Both the position numbers and the translations under genes were made by a program. Below the pieces are notes generated by a model that saw nothing but the letters and a program-made list of their open reading frames with translations, was not told the DNA's origin and ran no database searches. Below are positions 25,201-36,912 of a stretch of 64,000 nucleotides of DNA, piece after piece. Origin of the DNA: Aphrophora alni. Taxonomy: Eukaryota > Arthropoda > Insecta > Hemiptera > Aphrophoridae. The stretch spans positions 118,239,362 to 118,303,361 of the forward strand of contig OY740765.1 in NCBI GenBank assembly GCA_963513935.1. The letters run 5' to 3'. The first letter of the stretch is position 1; the number at the start of each line of letters is the position of its first letter.

Positions 25201-28200
25201 AAGTATTCAAATATCCAAAATTAGATAAATGTTCCAAAACAAATGAGGTATAATTTTCCGTTTTAACAAAAACAGGTAATAATAAAAATATAAATATCAT
25301 CATTTCAACGTCTTGGTACAATTGACCATGATGGAATAACTAAACATACATTTATTCTATTGATAAAAAAACAGGAAATAACTTCAAGGTCAACTAGGTA
25401 TTGGTAATGTGTTTCATGTTTGAACATGTTAACACACATACATATATTATTGTCATGACATCATATAAAACAATAAATTATATATGGTACTAAAATATCG
25501 GAACACCCTATGTTAATAGAAATCACTACGTATCAAAATGCACCTAATTCGAGCGAAATCAGACAGTAAATAGCGGAGATATGGAATTTTTAAATATTTT
25601 GCTCCTGCAAAAAAAATAAAATAAATTATGCAACTCGCAATACACATTGGCTCCCAATAGTAACCTATATAGAACCCACCGTTTAGAAGATACGTGAAAA
25701 CATCATAATAAACGTCACTAAAAACGTACGCCAGTACGACCGGGTTTTCCCAGGATGACGCCACCCCATGACATAGACTTGGTGGCGTCACTTTGACCAC
25801 GTTACTGTATGACGTGTGGTAATGACGTCACTGTGTGACGTCAAAATGGCAGAACCGAGTTTGGTGACTGTAGGACCCACCGTTTAGAAGATACGTGAAA
25901 AAACATCATAACAAACGTCACTAAAAACGTATGCCAGTACGAGCGGGGTTTCCCAGGATGACGTCACCCGATGACATAGACTTGGTGCCGTCACTTTAGT
26001 GACTTCACTATATGACGTGTGGTGATGACGTCACTGTCATGATGTCAAAATGACCTAGGGGTTGATGGTGACAGGGAATTCCCCCGGCGGGAATGGCAAC
26101 TCCTTACTACTAATGTCAGTTAAAAATTTATGTTTATCAATGCAAGTAAAAGAATATTGAGTGTTACTTACAAAACCGGCTAACTAAAACTGTGTAAGTT
26201 CAGCCAACTTTATAACAACTAATTTATTATGATAAAATTTATTATTGTTTACTGTTTTAAATTTAGATTATACTTTCAGTATATGCATATTTTTGTAATA
26301 TTTGGTGATACAGTGTTATATATAAATAAAGTTTCACATTGTTATTTATTCATTTATTTTGTGTATTTCTTTTTTCCTTTTCCCAGGACAAACCTATTTA
26401 GTTTCAATTAATTTCTGGTCAGATGATGCTACTGTTTTACAATTTGTGTAAACAAACCGGGTTTTTTTAAACTTTATTGATGACAACCAAATTTGTATAT
26501 ATTTTTAAGAAATAGAAATTGATTATACATTGTTTATAGCTTCAAGATTATGAGGCAAATAAAAACATAGTCATGATTATTATTATATTAACTGGGTGAT
26601 AGAGGATCGTGGATTTCTTAAAACTTGGTTGGCACAACGGTCACAGCCCAGACCTATCACCTACAACTAAATACAACTCAGTCAGCCAGCACGTGATGAG
26701 GGACTATTACTAAATACTCTAAATAATTTAGATATAATATAATTAATGTACTTATCATTATACAGTAGGAATTGATTCCAACAAACGTAGTGGTCCACAC
26801 GTAGACACTAGCCTAAAATGGCCGCCATTCCACTCTGCACCGGCGTTCGCGGAAAACCGAATGTTTGCGCACCATTTAACCCGGGGTCGACTGACCCTAC
26901 CCAATTTGACTAATAAGCCATTATTTGGGGGGGGGGGAGGGTTAAACTAGGATGTAAAAGGTAATACCAATGATGAATCCACGTTGAAGGATTGGTTGTT
27001 GCCTTCCACAGGTTCAGTCCCTTCCGCAGCTGGTGCACAACTAACTCTTCCTTGGTGCGTGACCCGACTTCTCGGCTCCCAGGGTGGGGGAACATGCAAG
27101 ACATCAATCGGCTGCCCCTGTAATTGTGGCACTGGGCAACTGTTAAGGCACCGGATGCGGACAAGTAACTGCCACCCCAAGTGCAGGGTGAATTGTGGTG
27201 GGCAGATCACCACAATTATAAAACTTGGTAAAACTAATGGATGTATGTTGGAGACAAAGTAAGAGATAGGAATTGAGTGTGTGAAAGAGGAAGGAGAATT
27301 AAATATATAAAAGAAAAAACGTTTTAAGCCTTTTTCTTTTTCCTAATACAACTTGCCTCAATTCCTCAGGAAAAAATATTTTATGTTTTAATGTATATAT
27401 TTTATTATTTAACTTGTGATATTAAATTATGGGTGTTTCCCTAGTTTGGGCTTCGTTTTTACTTTATAAATATCTTATACTGGAACTGCACGGCAATCAC
27501 TCAAATTTGCTTATATAATTAGAAAACAAAAAAGGTGATATAAATACAGGTAAAATACGCTTAGTTTTTCATCTAGCCACCATTTTGTGTTTTTTCGAAA
27601 ATGAGTGACAATTATCATCATAGCTATATTTAAAATTTTAATTTTTAATACGCATTTTGTCATGCTACATTTTAAAGTTAACCAAAAATAAAAATTGTAT
27701 AATGTCATTTTTATAACGGCGTCCTACCATTTGAAATATTTAATGATAAATATCTTGAAAAGCGCTAAATGTACAAAATAATTATCACTGTGTCAAAATA
27801 TTTTATTTTTAATGGCAAATAAAAAGGTGTATTTAAGGTTCTTAGCTTAAGCTTATCGACAAAATCTATTTGTTTGCAATTTTCTAGAGTCTAAACTTAA
27901 AAAAAAAAGTTTGATCACAATTTGTTTCGTGGTTTCGAGACATATAAATTGTCAATTAGCTGACAAATTATATGACTTAGCTGCAAAATTACCTGTACTT
28001 CCATGCTAGCATAATTATAATTCCCCTCCCTAATAAAACAAAGGAGTTATATGCTGTTGAGGTACAAAAGGAACTAGAATTATTTGTAATGAGACCTATG
28101 GTAGACTACTGACTCTAACACCATTGTCGCCTTATACAAAGCTCATTGGGTAGAACTTTTACAATTTACGACAAAACTATGTTTTAAATTCTTTCTGGTA

Positions 28201-31200
28201 ATTTCTTAACATTTATTTTATACTAAATTAAATTACTTTAGTTTACATAACACTTAAAAAGTGAAAATGTGGTCAAGTAAAAACTCGAAATGATGCCCAT
28301 ACCACTAAACTGTACCTAAATTTACGCAAATATTCAAGACATTTAACACTTTGAAGCCTAAGCCCGAGTATAGGTCAGGCAGTGCGACAGCACTCGACGC
28401 CGAAGCCCGAGTATACATCGGGCTGCACTAAATAATTCAATACGATCTCAATGTCGGCATATAATCGGGTTTCGGCACTTTTGCTTAGCTAATTGGATAT
28501 TTATCTTTGTATGTTTTTGATTTCGAATAGTCTGTGCTGTTGATATGGACTAAATATAAATATTATAAAGCTGATGCTAGGCAACGTAACACGTCTACGA
28601 GGAACGTAGCAGACGTTTGTTTAGTTCAAAGTTAGGGACTGAGTAAACTTTTTTTTCTATCTCATTCCCAAATAGTCGCCAGCAAGCTTCAGGTGGAGTT
28701 ATGCATCTACTTTGTATAAATTTATCTGCTTCATTGTATTTTATAGTGGTTTGATTTTGGACAACTCTATTGAAGCGCAATCATGACCTTTATATATATA
28801 AAGGTACTTAACAACCCCAATGCTTCCAACGTATTCAACATTTGTGACAGTTAAATTTCTTCACAAAGTATGGGTTGTAAGGAGCTACTTGGCAATTATC
28901 TCGAGTTATTTTTTGACCTTGAGCATCTTTACGATAAATTGCCTCTTCATGAACAAAAAAATCTCTATTATTTTGATCTAATTTAGGATCATAAATTCTT
29001 CTATACTTTGGCTTGCCATCGTCTATTAAAGAGTTTGTATCTTGAAATCCCATAGGAAATTTAAACCTACAACTCATTCTACCGTTTTTGTTCACCATGC
29101 ATGATGCCTTTTGATTTTGTTCGCCAAATGCATTATGAATCATCCATTTCTTAACTAATTATCGTTGTTCAGCATCGACTTCTACGTCTGGAATTTCTGC
29201 CGAAACGAGATCATCTAGTTCTTCAGGATTATGTATCTTATCTTCTTGCTTTAAAATAATTAACAAATGCATATGAGGTAACCATCTTTTTTGAAATTCG
29301 ACAGTATAAACGTAAGCAGCAACTTGCCCAAAAATTTGTCTTTTATTCAAATCCTCAATTAACTCCGCAAATTTTAAATATGCGACTCTAGCAATAATGT
29401 CTGGTCTATCTTGAGCTGTTTGCTGCCAATCACTTCCATTTTCATTCAATATCTTAATAGCTTCCTTAATTTCCGGCCAGTCCGGGTTACATGTCATGGT
29501 TATAAAAAATTCAGGAGACCTGAATCTTCTAACCAGAGCAATAGCATTTTCAAAATGCTCAGAATAAAATCTAGTGGAGCCAGGAAAAGACGATGCAAGT
29601 ATAATCTTTTCTATTGTTTACACAGATGACCGATGGTACTTGATAGAATTCTATTTTAACAAATAAAACACAATTTTTTTTATTGAAAGAAGTTGGCGGT
29701 TAGGTTATAATGATTCTAGTTTTTCTAACCATTTAAAAAATCATGCACTGACAGATTTTTATTCTATTATTAATTTTGAAATTCTACATATGAACGTAAA
29801 AAGTAGAAAATTAAATGTTTTGGAAATTTTAGAAATTAAGAGACTTTTGTGTAATGATGCTAATCTAGTTTTAAATGACCAAACAGAATTTTTGTCATTT
29901 TCTCCTTTACTTCAACCTCTATTCAAGGTTGGTGTGGTTACCTGTGTGAATGACCTGTGGTTAGGGGGTTTCACCCGGGTCTTTGTGCTTTGTTTGCTAA
30001 CGGGAATTTCCTGCCTTTCTCAACCTTTTATAATAGTTCTTGTGTGTAGTGTATTTAGTCTTGTAAGAGCCTCGTCAATGCCATAACTGGCGAAACCATG
30101 GTCGGCTAGACCAAATAAATTATAGAATTTACAAAAGAAAAATTGTGTTTTATTTAATAATCTTTTCTCCCAAGACAGCATTGTTTTTTTCTGCCATCTG
30201 TTACAAGATAATTTGTAACAGATGTATAACTGTCTGCAAGTATTTTCTTTTGATTCAATTTTATCCATTGAATTCTATCATATTCTACTCTAATGTAAGT
30301 ATCTACAAGGTACTGTTGAAACAGCCGTCCACCATAATTCAAAGCATTAAATTTAATGTTACGTAAATGATATCCCCTTATTGTTTCATCAAGTGAATAC
30401 ATTTTGCTAAATGTGGTCGAAAAGCAATTCTATATCGTGCAAGCTCAAGTCTAGTCATGTGACCTCTACTTGGATATCCTACTCTCAGCTGCATACCCGG
30501 TGAATAACCAAATGTTCCTTTAGGAAAAAATAGTGGGTATGTTAAAGGTTCTGCGTCTTTATCAATATTTTTCATTATTTGAACTGATTTTCCGCGTTGT
30601 CTAATAATAAGTGGATTATCTGGAAAGCTTTGATCAGCGTTCAAAGTAACCACGGCACATACTTCATTGCTTTGAGGAACATTGTATCTTGTTGGATCAA
30701 GTCCTTCTGGGCAAGTGAATAAAAGCCTAACATTCGGTACTAATATCTGTTGAATAGCTGCTTCTCGTTCAGCATCTTCTGCTACTTCCCTCATCTTCAT
30801 ATAGCCCCGTGCAAATGGATTTTCAGAACGTATGATTCCCTCTACTAATTCAAATAATGGTACACTAATCCCATCATTTAAAAGATGGTTTCCTCGCTCC
30901 GTTACAGCTTGATCTGGGTCGAGAAAATACATTTGTCCATACAGCTTTTTCGAAATTACCTTCTGGAGTTTGGGTTGGTTGTGCAGCTGCATTTATTTTA
31001 TGATAAACCTGACCGTTGGCAATATAAGTGTATATTCCACGATTATTTATTGTACGGTCATCATCGCATGAATAAGATGCCATTTATAGTTTATGAGAAA
31101 AAAGTCTTGCTAATTCATTTGGAAAATCAGCATGTTGAATATTAATTTTACCCTTCAAACAACAATCCCCGAATGAATTATTATTTTGATTACCTACGCG

Positions 31201-34200
31201 TTTTTCAGGAAAATGTAACGCTCCACAATGCACGCACGAAACATTAAATGCTTCTAAATGGTGACATGCAACATCACTTTGAACAGCTAACTTGTAAGTA
31301 GGTTTCAATGGATTAGCTAACAAACGTCTTTGGCGACGAGCATTCCGACGTCGCTGTTCTTCAAGACGTTCCCTATGAGCATGGGTTTCAGAAGCTCGAA
31401 TTTCATTTGCACGCATTCTTAAATTTTCTAATCGCCGACTTCTTTGCTCAGGAGTTTCTTCATTTCTTTGTTGAATATTTCTCTGACACATATCATTCAA
31501 TCGCTGACTTCTTTCTTCAGGAGTTTCTTCATTTCTTTGTTGACTATTTCTCTGACGCATATAATTCAATCGCTGACTTCTTTTTTCAGGAGTTTCATTA
31601 TTTCTATGTTGACTATTTCTCTGACGCATGTCATTCAATGGCTGACTTTTTTCTTTAGGAGTTTCTTCATTTCTTTGTTGATTTTTTCTCTGACGCATAT
31701 CATTCAATCGCTTACTTCTTTCTTCTGGAGTTTCATTATTTCTTTGACGCATATTATCCAATCGTTGATTCCTTTTTTCAGGAGTTTCTTCATTTCTTTG
31801 TTGATTATCCCTTTGGCACATATTGCTCAAATGCTGATTTCTTTGTTCACAAGTTTCTTGAGAGATTCGTTGAGTGACTCTTAAAAGATCATCACTCAAA
31901 CGTTATTGACGTTCTTCTGCTGTTTCATTTAAATATTTGTTACGTTTTCGATGAATTCTTGTTTCTTTTGATTCTTGACTCTGTGAATCATTCAAATCCA
32001 TCATAACTCCTATCAATCTATCTATGTAAACAACTTTCACTTTACACACTGGTCTAGCAGTAGCAGAACTATCATTACTTTTTTGATTAAAAGTTGTTGT
32101 TTGGACGACATTATGGAATGTTACCCCCGAGGTTGATGGCAAATCGTAATTAAGAAAGTTGCTAGAAGTTTTACAGTTATTTGTAGTATTGATTGTAGAA
32201 GTTGTTTGCAAAGTATCATTAAGATTTGTTTCATCGTTAGAATCAAGATCTGTAATTTCAACTTTAGCTTCATAGCTTGTTTGTTCAGCTAACACTACAG
32301 TATCTTGGGATTCATTGAAATTTGACATTGGTGGCTCATTTTTGTTAAAATTAAACTTACGTCGTTTTGGAGGACATCTGCGTGGCATCTAAGAAAAAAT
32401 TAAAATGCATTGTTAAAAACTTCGAAAAACATAATTTTTAACTTTTTAAAAAACAATAGGGTTATGATCCATTAAAAAGCGGTAGAAGGGGTAAATGACG
32501 TCATCACGTGAAAAACGCTCCTATCTAACTGTATATAACTTACGTCACAATAATAAATACAAAATTAAATGCATTATTTCTCCAGTTAAAATTGTTTAAA
32601 TTAAAAATAAAAAAATATGTTTCTAATATTTTAATGTCAACTACAAAACCAACCAAATAAAATTTCAAATTTTTTTTCATGCAACAACCCTATTAAACTT
32701 GATTAAACAACCTTTTTACTAAAACTCATAAATGCATAAAATTTTACTAATAATTTAAAAAAAAAAAAAGAAAAAGTAAAGAGAAAATTACTTTATTAAG
32801 AAAAAGAAAAAAGAAAGTACGTCAAGGATTTGAATGATAAATAATTATTTATTTCCAAAAATAAAGTGTAACATAATTTTCTTTGATTTATAAAGGATTG
32901 CATAGACATATACTTATTGATCTTTCTAGGTTATACAAATTCTATTCTAGGTAAGCAAAATGTAGGTTAACAATATCAAATTAAATTGTCTTTTGTTGGT
33001 TACTTATACAAAGGTAGAATACGTCAAAATGTTTTTTTTTTTTTAAATTTTAAAATACAATATATCGGGGAAGGGGATCTCGTGCTGGCTAAGAAATCCT
33101 GTCTTTTACGGAAAATTATATTCAAAAGAAAAGTTATTTAGATTTTGATGTATGATGGAAAGAATTTAGTTCAAATTGTTCGCTATGTTACAAGTGTAGT
33201 TCTAGATTCAACTTCGGTCGATATGACCACGAAATTCACTTTTTACTCGCACACAAATAAAACACATCTAGCTCCTTCAGCGTTTCTCTCAGAAGTCCCA
33301 CAAAAAACGCTACGGTATTTTAAGCTTGCCGGTTACAACTGCATTGTTTTGAGTCGTCCATTCTTATTGGTCGGTGAATCCGTTGTCAAGGCAACGAGTT
33401 TGTTATGTCGTGAAAGTTTTTGAGTGTTTGTTGGTTACTATTATTTTTGTGTGTAGACATATCAATGTGGGTTTTCTTAAATTAGGCCTAAGCACTAAAT
33501 TTGTTGTTATATGCATTAATTTTCACCTAATTTGTTTAGCAGACTTGCTTCTATATTTGATAATAGCCTAATTTTACAAATTCTTATATTTTACATCCTA
33601 CCAGTATTTGTATGGTTTCTTACATATTTTTCAACCTAGTTTTTTAATTTAGGAAAGGTTATATGTATTCCCTACATTTTTTAAAACTAATAATTCTTAT
33701 TCTAATTACATTTTTCTATATACCTAAAGGTAGGTTAGCCTAATGTACATAATTTCCAATGGATCATAGGGTGGTTGGTTTACTATTATTTTTGTGTTTG
33801 TAGACATATCAATTTGGGTTTTCTTAAATTAGGCCTAAGTACTAAATTTGTTGTTACATGCATTAATTTTCACCTAATTTGTTTAGCAGACTTGCGTCTA
33901 TTAATTCTCGAAATTTTGACCAAGTCCATTGGATTGCTGATGTTGAAAACCCTTTATATACAAAATATGGAGAAAATCGTTAGAGCCGTTGTTTGAGATA
34001 AAATGACTGTAAATAGGTACATACATACATACATACAAACAATTCCTTGCTCGTTTAATAGAAGTAGGCGTAACTAATATTTCTCCTATATATTTTTACT
34101 GTGTATTTTTCGAATCGTGAAAACTCATAGAAAATTATTTTTCTCGAAATTTTGACCAAGTCCATTGGATTCCTGATGTTGAAAACCCTTTATATACAAA

Positions 34201-36874
34201 ATATTGAGAAAATCGTTAGAGTTGTTTTTGAGATAAAATGACTGGAAATAGGTACATACATACATACATACCGTACATACATACATACAATTCCTTGCTC
34301 CTTTAATAGAATAAGATAACGTCTATTTAACAGAACTTTATATTGTCAAGAAATAGTAGGCCTACATGGTTTTGCAACATATTATACTTAAGAAGATCTG
34401 TACAGTAATCTTAAAATACAAGTATGTAATTAAATATTAGTGTATTGGTACAATGTTAGAATTGAGTCAATCATTAGTTAATAGTTCAAGGTTATAGTTT
34501 TAAATACGGGACTGTTGTTTATTAGGCCTATTTGTATATTTTTCCCGTGAACTGTGAAAGGTTGCATGGGTCCACTAGTTTAACATATTGTATGTTAAAT
34601 ATAGTTGTTTACAATGTTATAAAATAATCTAACATACTTTAAAAAATTATTTTTAAATAATGAAACAAATAATGGAAGTTTAAAGTAACATCCAACTATG
34701 TTATGTCCAGGAACATACATAGTTGGAAGTATTGTTATAAAAATCATTTATATAAACAAATCAAGGTCAGGCTACCTTCCTTTCTATTTATTTTATATTA
34801 AATAAATATCCTTTATAATTTAAAGCCATCATTATATTATTATCTCATAAAAAAATAAAACATGTGAAAAAAAAAAAAATTAATTAGTTATATGTTTATG
34901 GATAGTTTTTCTTGATCTTTTTTTCTTTCATTTATTTATATTCATTGGACATTTTACAAAACGTAATGAAACATAACTAAAAATGAAACAATAAAACTAG
35001 CCTACTTCAAATCTATGGAAAATAATGATTATAAAAGAAAAATTCTTCATATGGATTAAATTCAAAATATCTTGGTAAAAAACAAAACATACAAACACAA
35101 AACGAAAACAACTGTATAAAGACAATGTAGATATCTCATTTAGGCCTTATTGTTTTAAAAAACATGTAGGCTACAATGTAATACAATAAAAAAACAAAAA
35201 TAATTTTTTTAAATTTTGTTAGCGTAATTGCTAAAATGTTCAAAATTTGTAAATAGGTGTCTCAAAAACATAATATATTATCATATTTTGATCTTTATTT
35301 TGATGTTTTTTTTTGTATAGTGCACATACATTAGGGTATATGTAAATTAAATGTTACAGTAAGTATATACTCTACTGCGCCATACTCTGTGCTCAGATTA
35401 GATCATTTACCACAGCTAATGTTAAGTTTATAGGCCATATTTTAAAATTATTTATAATATATTGTTTTTAATTTTAGAGTGAGAAAAGTGAAGATGATAC
35501 AACACGAAGAGAAAGTTGGATGTTGGAATTGCCCCCAGAGAAGTCTGCTATCATAGGATTAGGATCTCGTTCGTTTCGTCGTCGAGAGGGTCCTGACATG
35601 AGTGATAGATCTAGTTGGACTGATACACCTGAGATGAAACTTAAAAAAGAAATGGAGGGAAAGGTAACATAATTTAGAAAAAAAAAAAAAATAGTAAATA
35701 TGCTAGTAAATTTTTTGTGGTTTGGGGATTATTTATGTTTCTTATTATGAAGTATTGAGTAGGCCAGCAAGTTTAGTCAAAATTTAAATAATTTTGTATT
35801 TATAGGCGAGTGGTACATCCCTAAAATAATGTTTTTGAAGAAAGTAACGAAGAGTGTTTGAAAATGTGTTTTTCATTTACAATCACTATTTACAATCATT
35901 GTGGACTATTTTAAATGCAATCAAATAAAAATTTGATATTTACAAATGGGCAGTTGAGCCCCCGGCTGGTCTAGTGATTAGGGCACTGGGTTTACTAGTG
36001 AGGTTCTAGGTTCAATCACTGTTGGGGCTTAAGCTTTACTGAGTTGATCCAGCTTTGTTAGGAAAATTGGGAAGCTACAATTAGTAGCGAACTCTGGTTG
36101 AGAAGCGTAGAACAACGGTCATGGGAATTTTGATGTACTAACCACACATTACTCGATTGAAAAAGTGTCTAGCAGACCTAAGCTAACTAGGGGCTGTTGC
36201 ACTATGAAGTTTAGTTTTATTTAAATGAGCTGTCAATTGTTATAAACAACAAATTTGCAATTAAGAAAAAATGTGTTGGAAAATTCTAAAAATACTATTT
36301 GTAGCATTAGTGGAAAATGAAAATTTTGTGAGTGATTGGTGTTTTAAAGTGTAACAAGCTGTCTACCAACCAGGAAAAAGCTGGGAATTTTGTTAAAAAT
36401 GTGGCAAAATCATGTTTTGAGACTATCAGTCAGAACAAAATACCTTTCGTCGTAGTAGAACAAAAGATTATTTTGCAAACTTACCGTTGTGATAAAACTA
36501 AACTGTTCATGTTAGGTCATTTTATCCCAACATGACATACAGTTGGAATTCCGCTTGGTTGTATTGCGATGTTTTGTAGTAAGTGAAAGAATGTGTTAGA
36601 TGTGAATCCCATTTGATGCAAACTTGTTTTATCACATACTGTACCCTTTGTTCATAATATCTATGTGTAAATAATTAAATTTTTATTATCAGGAATGACC
36701 AGTGATTATAATTATATGTTTCTTTATAAAAAATAGATAATATTCTAAAAAAAAACAAAAGATTTAATTTAATGTTTAAAAAATTCTGACAAATAATTCT
36801 CATCAAGTTATGATTTATTTTAATCGTTGATCAAGAACATTTTGATTGTTGAAGATTAATAGAAAATCTACCAA

Positions 36875-36912
<38 letters not shown>

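Larger units (their letters stand above)
15973..26111. mobile_element. Polinton/adintovirus-type element, internally deleted, with host-interaction cargo
   Basis: 10,139-bp element bounded by ~193-bp terminal inverted repeats that begin AGTAGTAAGGAGTTGCC. It is flanked by a 6-bp direct repeat AATGTC (15967-15972 and 26112-26117). A 6-bp duplication and AG-starting termini are hallmarks of Mavericks/Polintons, and a chromodomain integrase and a polymerase N-terminal remnant inside agree. Left-arm genes read rightward: SOCS-box-like, dUTPase, S/D-rich and polB remnant. Right-arm genes read leftward: integrase, BIR protein, three orphan ORFs, a second SOCS-box-like copy, a truncated ORF and a metalloproteinase. 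Typical Polintons are 15-20 kb with capsid, ATPase, protease and full PolB genes. None of these is seen here, so the copy has lost its core or depends on helpers. It sits in intron 1 of GPALPP1. Confidence 0.88.
28600..32390 (-). mobile_element. Truncated Helitron (5' half), interrupted by a Penelope-like insertion
   Basis: The minus-strand Rep-helicase gene remnant runs from MPRRCPPKRRKFNF (32388) through a repeat-rich N-terminus, the Helitron N-domain and the HUH Rep domain. It stops near 28620 after a PPEACWRLFG stretch. The whole SF1 helicase half and the 3' hairpin are missing. An exact 5' TC terminus was not identified beyond 32390. A 544-bp insertion (29613-30156) splits the Rep region. 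Confidence 0.85.

Noticed and set aside
16771..25321. Baculovirus or nudivirus integration as the source of the cargo genes
   Set aside because: The MMP, BIR and dUTPase set is reminiscent, but no core baculovirus gene is seen and the TIR, 6-bp duplication and integrase fit a Polinton instead.
25513..25800. Minus-strand ORF near the right end of the Polinton
   Set aside because: It overlaps the inner TIR copy, has no family resemblance, and the same bases are explained as repeat.
26910..27262. Three overlapping ORFs on both strands as a host gene
   Set aside because: No start context, splice sites or domain; local GC content makes long ORFs likely. Kept only as a weak gag-relic call.
30070..30130. 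Hammerhead core at ACTGGCGAAACCATGGTCGGC (and the similar site at 39843)
   Set aside because: A CUGANGA-like box is present only at 39843 and no stem II followed by GAAA can be placed; treated as a Penelope 3' end only.
31407..31884. Two plus-strand ORFs with repeated Phe/Leu/Ile-rich units
   Set aside because: Mirror image of the Helitron R-E repeat region on the other strand.
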